Shown here in pieces: positions 26,383 through 34,761 of a stretch of DNA of 64,000 nucleotides. Position 1 is the stretch's first letter. Every line of letters starts with the position of its first letter. Location: NCBI RefSeq assembly GCF_015751765.1, contig NZ_JADOTX010000001.1, positions 5,890,001-5,954,000 on the forward strand. The letters are read 5' to 3'. The position numbers were made by a program, and so were the translations under genes. A model generated the notes under the pieces. That model did no database searches. It was not told where the DNA came from and was given only the letters and a program-made list of their open reading frames with translations. The DNA comes from Micromonospora ureilytica (GTDB lineage Bacteria; Actinomycetota; Actinomycetes; Mycobacteriales; Micromonosporaceae).

Positions 26383-27162
26383 TCACTCGTGGGTCGTGCC
26401 GCCCTCGTCGCCCTCGTAGCCGCCCTCGCGCTCGATGATCGGCGACGGAGGGGCCGCCGGGGTGAGCGGCACCGCGACCGGGGCCTGGCCGGTGACCGTG
26501 TTGCCGTTGCCGAAGTCGAAGGTCACGACGACGTTCTGGCCGGAGCGCAGCGCCTCGGTCAGGCCGATCAGCCGGAGCTGCGTGGTGGCCTCGGAGTTGA
26601 ACTGGATGTAGCTCAACGGCGCCAGCTCGATACGCGCCGGCTGGCCCGGGACGGAGGGGCTGGCCGAACCGGACGCCCGCGCCGACTCCGGGGCAGACGG
26701 GGTGGCCGAGGACGACCCGGTCTCCGAGGGCGTCACCGACGGGCTCGGCGAACCGGACGTCGAGTCCGACGGGCTGGCCGAACCGGACGGCGACGGGCTC
26801 ATGGAGGCGGACTCCGAGGCGGACGGCGACGGGCTCGCCGAGCCGCCGCTGATCACCACCTCGCGCGCGCTCTCCGTGGTGACGGTGACAGTCACCGTCT
26901 CCTTCGAGTCGTTGTAGATCACGGCGCCGAGCCCCGCGTCCTGGCCGGCCTTGTAGCCCTCGGTGCCCGGGAAGTCCACGAGCAGGCCCCGCACGGAGAA
27001 CGAACCGTTGTTGGTCGTGAGGTTGACGCCCTGGACCGACGGCTCCTTCAACGCGGTCTCGGCGATCTGACCGGTGCCGCATCCGGAAGCCAGCAGGCTG
27101 GCCGCCGCAATCCCGGACAGCAACAGGGCCGCCCGCCGGGATCCCCTGATCGAGCGCGTCAC
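26383..27162 (-). CDS. LpqE-like lipoprotein with Ser/Pro-rich insert
   Basis: 259 aa. Signal peptide with lipobox LASGC (Cys28) predicts an outer-membrane-leaflet-facing lipoprotein. GQIAETALKEPSVQGVN after the Cys matches mycobacterial LpqE, which in my recall also sits next to radA. The domain is a beta-sandwich of the PCuAC/DUF461 type, but its copper-binding residues are not evident. Residues about 107-172 are a mucin-like run of S, P, A, G and E, which splits the fold. GTG 27162 is used because GAGGAGGA lies 6 nt before it; GTG 27180 is less likely. Function unknown. Confidence 0.75.
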   Translation of the reverse strand: MTRSIRGSRRAALLLSGIAAASLLASGCGTGQIAETALKEPSVQGVNLTTNNGSFSVRGLLVDFPGTEGYKAGQDAGLGAVIYNDSKETVTVTVTTESAREVVISGGSASPSPSASESASMSPSPSGSASPSDSTSGSPSPSVTPSETGSSSATPSAPESARASGSASPSVPGQPARIELAPLSYIQFNSEATTQLRLIGLTEALRSGQNVVVTFDFGNGNTVTGQAPVAVPLTPAAPPSPIIEREGGYEGDEGGTTHE

Positions 27163-27302
27163 GTCGGTCCTCCTCGTCACAATCCCCACCCGGGCCGTAC
27201 GCCGGGCACGGTGGCCATACCCGCGCAGACCGCGCTCCAGGGTAGTTGGGGCTGATCGAGGTCCGCACGCGGACCCGGCAATGCCACCTGCCCGGGTGGC
27301 GT

Positions 27303-28142
27303 TCACACCACCCGACCGCTCGCCACCAGCAGAACCACGTCGATGAGGGCCACCAGCATCACCGCGCGGAAGGCCGCCACCGGCCGCCGGCCGGCCCGGA
27401 TCGCCGAGCGCTCGGCGTACCAGCTCAGTGGCGGCACCACGGCGGCCGCGCCGACCGCCGCCCAGCCGATGGCCGACGGCGGCCCGGGTGGTCCGAGGAC
27501 CAGGGCCGCGGTCGCCGCGAGGAGGAGACCCGCCGCGGCCACCCGGCTGCCGGCGGCGCCCAGCCGGTGGGGCAGGCCGCGCACGCCGGTGCGAGCGTCG
27601 TCGGCCAGGTCGGGCAGCACGTTGGCGAAGTGCGCGCCGGCACCCAGGCAGGCCGCCGCCGCAACCAGCCAGACCGGCGGGGTCGGCTGACCGGGCAGTG
27701 CCAGCACCACGAAGGCGGGCAGCGCGCCGAACGACACGGCGTAGGGCAGCACGGAGAACGCGGTGGCCTTGAGCGGCCAGTCGTAGAGCAGGGCGGAGAC
27801 CAGGGCGAGCGTCAGCCAGAACGCCGCCGCCGGGTTCGTGGTCAGCGCCAGCAGAGGGCAGGCCACCGCGGCCACCGCGGCGGCCCAGGCGGTGGCGCGT
27901 CGACCGACCGCGCCACTGGCGACCGGTTTGTCGGTACGCCCCACAGTGGCGTCCCGTTCGGCGTCCAGCGCGTCGTTGGTCCAGCCGACGGCGAGTTGGC
28001 TGGCCAGCACGGCGAGCACCACCGAGACGATTCCGGCCGGCCGGTGGCCCACGCCCCACGCCAGCAGACCGGCCACCGTGGTCACCGCTGCGCCCGGTTC
28101 CGGATGGCTCGCTCTGACCAGCCCTAACACCCTCGACGACAT
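27303..28142 (-). CDS. UbiA-family prenyltransferase (AgqD-like) of the type III PKS cluster
   Basis: 279 aa, about eight membrane helices. UbiA enzymes attach isoprenoids to aromatic rings. The two Mg/diphosphate motifs are NDALDAERD (about 57-65) and DLADDARTG (about 178-186). It is divergent from a methyltransferase, an acyl-CoA-dehydrogenase-like flavoprotein and a type III PKS. I recall the same gene set in the Actinoplanes missouriensis agq cluster, where AgqD transfers a geranyl group to a methoxyhydroquinone oxygen. Start ATG 28142 has no SD; ATG 28190 is possible. The start region overlaps the promoter of the opposite operon. Confidence 0.75.
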   Translation of the reverse strand: MSSRVLGLVRASHPEPGAAVTTVAGLLAWGVGHRPAGIVSVVLAVLASQLAVGWTNDALDAERDATVGRTDKPVASGAVGRRATAWAAAVAAVACPLLALTTNPAAAFWLTLALVSALLYDWPLKATAFSVLPYAVSFGALPAFVVLALPGQPTPPVWLVAAAACLGAGAHFANVLPDLADDARTGVRGLPHRLGAAGSRVAAAGLLLAATAALVLGPPGPPSAIGWAAVGAAAVVPPLSWYAERSAIRAGRRPVAAFRAVMLVALIDVVLLVASGRVV

Positions 28143-28188
28143 AAGGGAAGTCTGGTCGTTACCGAGCAGTCGTGCCACGCTCGGTCCC

Positions 28189-28962
28189 ATGCGAGACGTG
28201 GCTGCGGCCGGGGCGGCCACCGGTCCGAGGGTGTTGCCGCGAAACGATCCGCGTCAGTACGACGATCTGGCCGGTGAGTGGTGGCGGCCGGATGGGGCGT
28301 TCGCGATGTTGCACTGGCTGGCGGAGGCCCGTGCGGCACTGGTGCCGCCGGCCACCCGTCTGGACGCGTTGCTCGTCGACCTGGGCTGCGGCGCGGGCCT
28401 GCTCGCGCCGCACCTCGTCGGCAAGGGCTACCGCCACGTGGGGGTGGACCTGACCCGGTCGGCGCTCGTTCAGGCGGCCGACCACGGGGTGCGCGTGGTC
28501 CAGGGTGATGCCACAGCCGTCCCGCTGCCCGACGGCTGCGCCGATGTGGTCTCCGCGGGCGAGTTGCTGGAGCACGTGCCGGCCTGGCCGCGCGCGGTGG
28601 CCGAGGCGTGTCGGCTGCTACGCCCGGGCGGTGTGCTGGTGCTGGACACCCTGAACGACACGGCGCTGGCCCGGCTGGTCGCGGTCCGGATCGCCGAGCG
28701 GCTGCCGACGGTCCCGCGCGGCATCCATGATCCACTGTTGTTCGTGGACGCCCGGGCACTGGTGGCGGAGTGCGCCCGGCACGGTGTCGACCTGCGGCTG
28801 CGGGGCATCCGTCCGCAGATCGGCGGCATGCTCGCCTGGCTGCTGCGCCGTGCCCGCGCGAGCCGAACGGCCGGCGCGGTGCCCGCCGGCCGCGCGCCGC
28901 GCATCGTGCCGACCGGGTCCACCGCCGTGCTCTACCAGGGCCGGGGGGTCCGCAAAGGATAG
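28189..28962 (+). CDS. UbiG-like SAM methyltransferase of the type III PKS cluster (AgqB-like)
   Basis: 257 aa. Motif I LVDLGCGAGLLAPHLVGKG (about 62-80), GVDLTRSALVQAA, DGCADVVSAGELLEHVPAW and the LLRPGGVLVLDTL post-motif are typical of UbiG-like O-methyltransferases of quinones. In the proposed pathway it would O-methylate an alkylresorcinol hydroxyl. It is divergent from the UbiA gene with only 46 bp between starts, and the flavoprotein gene follows after about 40 nt. Specificity is inferred from context. Confidence 0.75.
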   Translation: MRDVAAAGAATGPRVLPRNDPRQYDDLAGEWWRPDGAFAMLHWLAEARAALVPPATRLDALLVDLGCGAGLLAPHLVGKGYRHVGVDLTRSALVQAADHGVRVVQGDATAVPLPDGCADVVSAGELLEHVPAWPRAVAEACRLLRPGGVLVLDTLNDTALARLVAVRIAERLPTVPRGIHDPLLFVDARALVAECARHGVDLRLRGIRPQIGGMLAWLLRRARASRTAGAVPAGRAPRIVPTGSTAVLYQGRGVRKG

Positions 28963-29003
28963 TCGGGCCGTGGCGGGGTATGGAACGCCAAGGAGGGGGC
29001 GAG

Positions 29004-30170
29004 ATGACTGTGCACGCGCTTGAGGCAGCACGCCGGTTGGCGCCACGATTCGCGGCGCGGGCGGCGGAGCACGACCGGGACGGTTCCTTCCCCGTGGACG
29101 ACTTCGCCGACCTGCGAGAGGCCGGCCTGTTCGGGTTGATGGTGCCCCGGGCGCTCGGCGGCCTGGGCGCCACCTTCGCCGAGTACACCGCTGTGGCCAC
29201 CGAGCTTGCCCGGGGTAACGGCGCGACCGCCCTGGTGTTCAACATGCACGCCTCGGTGACCGGCGCGTTGGGCGCGGTCACCGAGGAGTTGGCCGAGGCG
29301 CTGGGCGTGCCGGACGAGGCGCTGGCCGCCCGCGACCGGCTGCTCAGCGCGGCGGCGCAGGGCTCCTGGTATTCGGTCGCGATGAGCGAGCGTGGCTCGG
29401 GCGCGCGGTTGTCCCAGCTGACCACTGCGTACGAGGCGACCGACGGGGGCTGGCACCTCAAGGGCAGCAAGACCTTCTGCTCCGGCGCCGGGCACGCGGA
29501 CGGCTACCTGGTGGCGGCGCGTAGCGCGGTCGACCAGTCGGTGGTGTCGCAGTTCCTGGTGGCGGCCGGTGACGGGGTGACCGTGGAGCCGACCTGGGAC
29601 TCGCTCGGCATGCGCGCCACCTCCTCCCACGACCTGCACCTGGACGTCAGCGTGCCCGCCGACCGGCTGCTCGGGGGGGTGGAGGGGCTGGCGCTGGTGG
29701 TCGCCCAGCTGATGCCGCACTGGCTGGTGGCCAGCTACGCGGCCGTCTACGTGGGGGTCGCCCGCGCGGCGATCGACGCGGCGGCCGAGCACCTCAACGC
29801 CCGCAACCTGGCCGGTCTGCCGGCGGTGCGGGCTCGACTGGGGCGGGCGGACGCGGCGACGGCCGCCGCCCAGCTGGTGGTGGCGGAGGCAGCCCGCCGG
29901 GTGGACGAGGCGCCCGGTGACGAGGAGACCAACCGCTGGGTGTGGCGGGCGAAGCTGCTCGCCGGCACCACGGCCGCCGAGGTGGCGGCGTCGGTGCTGG
30001 AGGCGGCGGGCACCTCGGCGACCCGCCGTGGTCATCCGCTGGAGCGGCTCTACCGCGATGCCCGCTGCGGCTCACTGCACCCGGCCACGTCGGATGTCTG
30101 CGCCGACTGGCTTGGCATCGCCGCGCTGGGTGGCGACCCGGATCGTGACGGATCGGCGCCACGTTGGTGA
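29004..30170 (+). CDS. Acyl-CoA dehydrogenase-like flavoprotein of the type III PKS cluster
   Basis: 388 aa, acyl-CoA dehydrogenase fold. The N-terminal helical domain (LREAGLFGLMVPRALGGLG), the middle beta domain (VAMSERGSGARLSQ, KGSKTFCSGAGHAD) and the C-terminal helices (VYVGVARAAID, CGSLHPATSDVCADWLG) are all present. Members with the C-terminal helix domain but without a clear catalytic base can be flavin hydroxylases rather than dehydrogenases. In this cluster the role could be ring hydroxylation of the methoxyresorcinol or reduction of the prenyl chain; I cannot decide. ATG 29004 has a strong AAGGAGG SD at 28990. Confidence 0.75.
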   Translation: MTVHALEAARRLAPRFAARAAEHDRDGSFPVDDFADLREAGLFGLMVPRALGGLGATFAEYTAVATELARGNGATALVFNMHASVTGALGAVTEELAEALGVPDEALAARDRLLSAAAQGSWYSVAMSERGSGARLSQLTTAYEATDGGWHLKGSKTFCSGAGHADGYLVAARSAVDQSVVSQFLVAAGDGVTVEPTWDSLGMRATSSHDLHLDVSVPADRLLGGVEGLALVVAQLMPHWLVASYAAVYVGVARAAIDAAAEHLNARNLAGLPAVRARLGRADAATAAAQLVVAEAARRVDEAPGDEETNRWVWRAKLLAGTTAAEVAASVLEAAGTSATRRGHPLERLYRDARCGSLHPATSDVCADWLGIAALGGDPDRDGSAPRW

Positions 30171-30264
30171 GCCCGCCGCACCGGGCTCGCACGGAGGAAA
30201 GACCAGCCGAGGTGGTTGGTGGGACGGCCAGGGGGAGGACAGCATCTGACGAGAGGTGGGGATC

Positions 30265-31314
30265 GTGTCCGTACCAGTGATCGCGGGGCTCGGGACAGCG
30301 CAGCCGCCGTCCGCTTCGCAGGACGAGTTGTGGGAGGGCTTCTTCTCCCGGCACTTCTCCGGCACCACCCGGTCGTTGGCCGAGCGAATCTTCGCCAACT
30401 CGGGGGTGACCCGGCGGCAGGCCGCGGTCAACCCCCTGCTGGAGGACGTCTCGGACTGGCCGACCGAGCGTCGGATGCGCCGCTACCAGGTGGAGGCGCT
30501 GCCGCTGGGCAAGGAGGCGGTGGGTCGCGCGTTGACCGCGGCCGGGCTGAGCGCCGGCGACATCGGCATGTTCATCGTCTGCTCCTGCACGGGGTACGCC
30601 ACTCCTGGGCTGGACATCCTGCTCGCCCGGGACCTGGGCATGGCCGCGGACACCCAGCGGATGTTCATCGGCCACATGGGTTGTTACGCGGCGCTGCCGG
30701 GGCTCGGCGCGGCGAGTGACTTCGTCACGGCCCGGGGGCGTCCGGCGCTACTGCTCTGCGCGGAGCTGACCAGCCTGCACATCCAACCGTCCAGCGCCCG
30801 GGTGGACACCCAGCAGATCGTCTCCCACGCGCTCTTCTCGGACGCCGCGGTCGCGGCCGTGGTCGTGCCGGGCGGCCCGGGGTACGCGGTGCGCGAGGTC
30901 ACCGCCGTCACCGACACCTCGACCGCCGACCACATGACCTGGGACGTCACCGACGCGGGGTTCCGGATGGGGCTGTCGTCGAAGGTGCCGCAGGTGCTGT
31001 CGAGGCACGTCCAAAGGCTGGTCGACGACCTGTTGGCCCGGCACGGCGTCGCCGGCTCCGAGGTGGACGGTTGGGCGGTGCACCCGGGTGGGCCGCGGAT
31101 CCTCAACGTGGTCGAGCGGGAGCTGGCGCTGCCTCCGCAGGGGTTGGCGGCGTCCCGCGCGACGCTCGACGAGCACGGCAACTGCTCGTCGCCGACCGTG
31201 CTGCTGATCCTGGACCGGCTGGGCCGGGCGACACCGGCGGCTCGGCGCATCGTCATGCTGGCCTTCGGCCCCGGTCTCACCCTGTACGCCGCCCTGCTGG
31301 ATCGACAGGACTGA
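30265..31314 (+). CDS. Type III polyketide synthase (chalcone/alkylresorcinol synthase family, AgqA-like)
   Basis: 349 aa, full length. Condenses a fatty acyl starter with malonyl-CoA, probably to an alkylresorcinol. The catalytic triad is visible: Cys140 in GHMGCYAALPG, His273 in AVHPGGPRIL and Asn306 in EHGNCSSP. The N-terminal half has YQVEALPLGKEAVGRAL. GTG 30265 has SD GAGAGG. Next to the UbiA, methyltransferase and flavoprotein genes this defines a small lipid-quinone pathway; product type is inferred by comparison with the agq cluster. Confidence 0.9.
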   Translation: MSVPVIAGLGTAQPPSASQDELWEGFFSRHFSGTTRSLAERIFANSGVTRRQAAVNPLLEDVSDWPTERRMRRYQVEALPLGKEAVGRALTAAGLSAGDIGMFIVCSCTGYATPGLDILLARDLGMAADTQRMFIGHMGCYAALPGLGAASDFVTARGRPALLLCAELTSLHIQPSSARVDTQQIVSHALFSDAAVAAVVVPGGPGYAVREVTAVTDTSTADHMTWDVTDAGFRMGLSSKVPQVLSRHVQRLVDDLLARHGVAGSEVDGWAVHPGGPRILNVVERELALPPQGLAASRATLDEHGNCSSPTVLLILDRLGRATPAARRIVMLAFGPGLTLYAALLDRQD

Positions 31315-31326
31315 GCCTCCGGCCGG

Positions 31327-31341
31327 TACGCTCGGGGGGTG
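31327..31341 (+). promoter_or_regulatory. Leaderless-type promoter
   Basis: TACGCT (31327-31332), 6 nt, GTG 31339 of the membrane-anchored protein; just after the type III PKS stop. Confidence 0.45.
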
Positions 31342-31986
31342 GATGCGACGGCGGACGACCGGCTGCGCTCGGTGGTGCTGTTTGGTGCTGTGGCGGCCGT
31401 TCTGGTCGTCGGCGGCTGGTGGTGGCGTGCCGCCGCGCCCGCGTCGACGGCAGGAGCGGCTGTCCCGTCGGCAGCGGTGCCATCGGTCGGGCCGAGCGTC
31501 AGCACCCCAATTGAACGTTTTCTCCTGCCGGACGAGCCTGATGAGCGGCTGACGGTGCGGATGGACCCCAACACCGGCGAGGTCCTGCGGGTGCATAGCG
31601 ACTCGCGGTTGGTGATCGACCCGGAGACGGGCTCGATCACCGACATCGAGGGCGATCCCCGGGTGCTCTTCTCCGCGGGTGACCTGCCCGTGTTCCAGGA
31701 GACGATCTGGCGGGAGCAGCGGGACCTCGCTGCTGGCCAGGAAGTGACCCGGCAGGCCGGCAACGACGGTGCGCGCTACCTGCTCCAGTACCAGTGCACC
31801 CGCCCCGGCACGATGGCGGTTACGGCCGACGGAGCCAAGATCAACGGTCCGGTGCGCATCGACTGCGACGGCACGATCGCCCATGCCGAGGTGCTGCCGG
31901 GTCCCGGGCCGTTCCGGGTGTCGCTGTCGGCCGTCGCCCGGCCCATCGACATTCAGGCGCAGCTCGTCGCCCTGCCCCCTCGCTAG
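31339..31986 (+). CDS. Single-helix membrane-anchored protein, unknown
   Basis: 215 aa. One hydrophobic helix near the start (VVLFGAVAAVLVVGGWWW, about 9-26), an A/S/V-rich linker, and an extracellular domain with DPNTGEVLRVHSD, QYQCTRPGTMAVTADGAKINGPVRIDCDG (two cysteines likely bridged). No family recognised. It follows the type III PKS gene but has its own TACGCT promoter, so it need not belong to the cluster. Confidence 0.55.
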   Translation: MDATADDRLRSVVLFGAVAAVLVVGGWWWRAAAPASTAGAAVPSAAVPSVGPSVSTPIERFLLPDEPDERLTVRMDPNTGEVLRVHSDSRLVIDPETGSITDIEGDPRVLFSAGDLPVFQETIWREQRDLAAGQEVTRQAGNDGARYLLQYQCTRPGTMAVTADGAKINGPVRIDCDGTIAHAEVLPGPGPFRVSLSAVARPIDIQAQLVALPPR

Positions 31987-31994
31987 CAGGCCGC

Positions 31995-32687
31995 TCAGGC
32001 GGCGAGGGCGCTCAGGTCGTTCCGGTAGGAATCGCTGGTGCCCAGGTCGGGCAGTACCCGGGTCACGATGCCGGCACGGTCGACCAGCAGGGCGGCCGCG
32101 GCGCCGGGGCGGGCCGGTTGGCCCAGGAACGAGCGCAGTCCTCCGGCGGGGTCGGCGAGGGCGTGAGCCTGCCGCTGGGTGGTCGGCCCACCCGGGCCCG
32201 TCCGGCCTCCGGCGACGGTGACCACGGCGACGCCGGCGGGTGCGGCCGCCAGGGCGTCGGTGACCCGGTCCGGGCAGGGGCAGCCGTCCAGCAGAATGAT
32301 CATGGCGGGTAGTAGGCCGCGCAGTGGCACGGGCTCGTCGTCCGCGTCGACCAGGTCCAGTGCGGGCAGCGCCCGACCGGCGAGCGTCGCGGGTGGCGCG
32401 TAGGGGGCCGGGGTCGGACGGTCGGTGCCGCGGTTGGCTCGGGGCCAGGTGACCACCAGCAGGCCGGCGAGCGTGGTGAGGACGGCCACCAGCAGGACCA
32501 GCAGTGGCAGGCCCAGGGCCCGGGGACCGCCCGGGAGGCCGCTGGCCCGGCGCAGCTCACGGCGGATCTGGGCAGCCTCGGCGGCCAGTGCGGAGGCGTC
32601 GTCGGGAACCACCACGCGGCCCCATTCGGGCGGGAGGCCGGGCAGGCCGTCGGCTGGCCCGTGACCCTCTGCGTCCGGCTTGCCCAT
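31995..32687 (-). CDS. Membrane-anchored thioredoxin-fold protein with CPC motif
   Basis: 230 aa. A cytoplasmic N-terminus (VVVPDDASALAAEAAQIRRELRRA, helical), one transmembrane helix (LGLPLLVLLVAVLTTLAGLLVVTW, about 58-81), then an extracytoplasmic redoxin-like domain: LPALDLVDADDEPVPLRGLL, IILLDGCPCPDRVTDAL and an ALLVDRAGIVTRVLPDLG strand pair. CPC instead of the usual CxxC suggests an atypical thiol site. Convergent with the preceding gene (8-nt gap). Start ATG 32687 has an AGGGGG SD. Confidence 0.65.
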   Translation of the reverse strand: MGKPDAEGHGPADGLPGLPPEWGRVVVPDDASALAAEAAQIRRELRRASGLPGGPRALGLPLLVLLVAVLTTLAGLLVVTWPRANRGTDRPTPAPYAPPATLAGRALPALDLVDADDEPVPLRGLLPAMIILLDGCPCPDRVTDALAAAPAGVAVVTVAGGRTGPGGPTTQRQAHALADPAGGLRSFLGQPARPGAAAALLVDRAGIVTRVLPDLGTSDSYRNDLSALAA

Positions 32688-33016
32688 CGGACCCCCTGGA
32701 AGCGTCTCGGGAGCGGAGTGCGGCTCGTGTCTCCAGGGTCGCGCACCAGGGGCTCCTCCCGCTACATCTGGGCGCAGTCCTGCTGGCCGGGCTACCATGG
32801 GAGGAGCGCATAGCCCTTGATCTCGACGTTCTGTTCACCCGTACCGGGCAGTCATTTGCGCGTTACGGAGCGTGTTCGAACCATCGGTTTGACCGCCTGT
32901 CAAGCTGAAGCAAGACCTCTCACAGGGCCCCTGAGCTGCGCCAACGGTCAGGACATCGGTGAGACATCGGTGCCTGAGCGTGTTACCCTAGACACAGCGA
33001 AAGGGGTTTCGAACCT
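32688..33016. other. carD upstream region
   Basis: No gene in these 329 bp. A -10-like TACCCT is at 32984-32989 with a ~27-nt leader to carD, and two direct repeats GACATCGGTG (32952-32961 and 32963-32972) lie in front of it, where a regulator could bind. An AGCGAAAGGGG SD stretch precedes the ATG. Confidence 0.45.
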
Positions 33017-33502
33017 ATGGTTTTCAGTGTCGGCGAGACCGTTGTTTACCCCCACCACGGGGCCGCACTCATCGAGGCAATCGAGACTCGGGTCATCAAG
33101 GGCGAGCCTAAGCAATACCTCGTCCTGAGGGTCGCGCAGGGTGACCTGACGGTCCGGGTGCCCGCCGAGAATGCCGAGATCGTGGGCGTGCGCGAGGTGG
33201 TCGGCGAAGAGGGCCTCGGCCTGGTCTTCGACGTTCTCCGGGCTCCGCACACCGAGGAGCCGACCAACTGGTCGCGGCGTTACAAGGCCAACCTGGAAAA
33301 GCTGGCTTCCGGCAACCCGCTGAAGGTCGCCGAGGTCGTTCGCGACCTGTGGCGCCGGGAGCGGGAGCGGGGCCTCTCTGCGGGCGAGAAGCGGATGCTC
33401 GCCAAGGCCCGCGACATTCTCGTCGGCGAGGTCGCGCTGGCGGAAAAGAGCACCAAGGACGAGGCGGAGACGCTGCTCGACAAGGTCCTCACCGAGGCCT
33501 AG
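33017..33502 (+). CDS. carD: CarD-family transcriptional regulator
   Basis: 161 aa. CarD binds RNA polymerase beta and stabilises open promoter complexes, notably at rRNA promoters. The Tudor-like RNAP-interaction domain opens with [21 protein letters not shown]. The DNA-contact domain has the wedge tryptophan (Trp85, in [14 protein letters not shown]) and the basic helix [22 protein letters not shown]. Length and motif order are standard. ispD follows after 54 nt on the same strand, as in mycobacteria. Confidence 0.97.
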   Translation: MVFSVGETVVYPHHGAALIEAIETRVIKGEPKQYLVLRVAQGDLTVRVPAENAEIVGVREVVGEEGLGLVFDVLRAPHTEEPTNWSRRYKANLEKLASGNPLKVAEVVRDLWRRERERGLSAGEKRMLAKARDILVGEVALAEKSTKDEAETLLDKVLTEA

Positions 33503-33556
33503 TCCGCAGAGCATCGTCGTACCCACGAAGTAGCGAAGAAACCACAGGACCGCGAC

Positions 33557-34252
33557 GTGACCGCGCAGCTAAATCCGCGCGGTGACGTCGCGGTCCTCGT
33601 GCCTGCGGCGGGTGCCGGCGTACGGCTCGGCCCCGGCCGACCCAAGGCGCTGCGCCTGCTCGCCGGTGAGCCGCTGTTGGTGCACGCCGTGCGTCGACTG
33701 GCCGCCGCGCCCTCCGTGCACACCATCGTGGTGGCCGCGCCGGCCGCCGAGGTGCAGGCCGTCCGTGAGCTGTTGGCCCCGATCGCGCCGGTGATCGTGG
33801 TGCCCGGCGGTGCGGAACGGCAGGCGTCGGTCGCCGCCGCGCTGGCCGCGGTGCCCACCGGCCCGACGATCGTCCTGGTGCACGATGCCGCCCGGGCGCT
33901 GACCCCGCCCGAGCTGGTCGAATCCGTCGCTGCGGCGGTGCGTGGCGGGCTCGACGCGGTGATCCCGGTGCTGCCGGTCGTCGACACGATCAAGGAAGTC
34001 GGTGCCGACGAGGTGGTGCTCGGCACCGTCGACCGTTCCGCCCTGCGCGCGGTGCAGACCCCGCAGGGTTTCCGGCGCGCCGTGCTCAGCGCCGCACACG
34101 CCGCCGCCGGTGACTCTCTCACCGACGACGCCGGGCTGGTCGAGAAGCAGGGCGTCGCGGTGAGCTGCGTGCCCGGCTCGGAGTACGCAGTGAAAATCAC
34201 CCGTCCGTTCGACCTGGCTCTGGCGGAGCATCTGCTTGCCGCGTCCGGTTGA
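33557..34252 (+). CDS. ispD: 2-C-methyl-D-erythritol 4-phosphate cytidylyltransferase
   Basis: 231 aa. Third step of the MEP isoprenoid pathway. The nucleotide-binding start [19 protein letters not shown] (about 14-32) is present, as are the [13 protein letters not shown] and [13 protein letters not shown] signatures and TPQGFRR near the end. GTG 33557 fits the family N-terminus. The 16-nt gap to ispF puts the two MEP genes in tandem; the cluster's UbiA enzyme 5 kb away would use such isoprenoids. Confidence 0.95.
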   Translation: MTAQLNPRGDVAVLVPAAGAGVRLGPGRPKALRLLAGEPLLVHAVRRLAAAPSVHTIVVAAPAAEVQAVRELLAPIAPVIVVPGGAERQASVAAALAAVPTGPTIVLVHDAARALTPPELVESVAAAVRGGLDAVIPVLPVVDTIKEVGADEVVLGTVDRSALRAVQTPQGFRRAVLSAAHAAAGDSLTDDAGLVEKQGVAVSCVPGSEYAVKITRPFDLALAEHLLAASG

Positions 34253-34256
34253 CGCG

Positions 34257-34271
34257 TACCCTCTGATCATG
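34257..34271 (+). promoter_or_regulatory. Leaderless-type promoter of ispF
   Basis: TACCCT (34257-34262), 6 nt, ATG 34269. It lies just after the ispD stop, so ispF can be made from its own message. Confidence 0.45.
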
Positions 34272-34751
34272 ATCGTTCCCCGGGTGGCCATCGGCACCGA
34301 CGTGCACGCGTTCGAGCCGGGCCGGCCCTGCTGGGTGGCCGGGCTGCTCTGGCCCGACCAGGACGGCCTCGCCGGGCACTCGGACGCCGATGTGGCGGCC
34401 CACGCCGCCTGCAACGCGCTGCTCTCCGCCGCCGGCCTCGGTGATCTCGGTTCCGCCTTCGGGGTGGGCCAACCGGAGTGGGCCGGCGCGTCCGGGGTGG
34501 CGTTGCTGACCGAGACGGCCCGCCGGGTGCGGGCCGCCGGCCTGGAGATCGGCAACGTGTCCGTGCAGGTCATCGGCAACCGTCCCAAGATCGGCCGGCG
34601 CCGTGCGGAGGCGCAGGAGGTCCTGTCCGCCGCGGTCGGCGCCCCGGTCACCGTCTCGGCGGCGACCACCGACGGGCTCGGCTTCGCCGGCCGCGAGGAA
34701 GGGTTGGCCGGGGTCGCGGTGGCCCTGGTGTACGACGCGCCGGCCGCCTAA
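34269..34751 (+). CDS. ispF: 2-C-methyl-D-erythritol 2,4-cyclodiphosphate synthase
   Basis: 160 aa. Cyclises CDP-ME-2P in the MEP pathway as a trimer. The zinc site is in [13 protein letters not shown] (DxH), [27 protein letters not shown] carries the signature, and the C-terminal [26 protein letters not shown] is typical. Starts at ATG 34269. The TAA stop is itself the first half of a TAAGCT -10 box for the next gene. Confidence 0.95.
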   Translation: MIVPRVAIGTDVHAFEPGRPCWVAGLLWPDQDGLAGHSDADVAAHAACNALLSAAGLGDLGSAFGVGQPEWAGASGVALLTETARRVRAAGLEIGNVSVQVIGNRPKIGRRRAEAQEVLSAAVGAPVTVSAATTDGLGFAGREEGLAGVAVALVYDAPAA

Positions 34752-34761
34752 GCTCGCCGCG

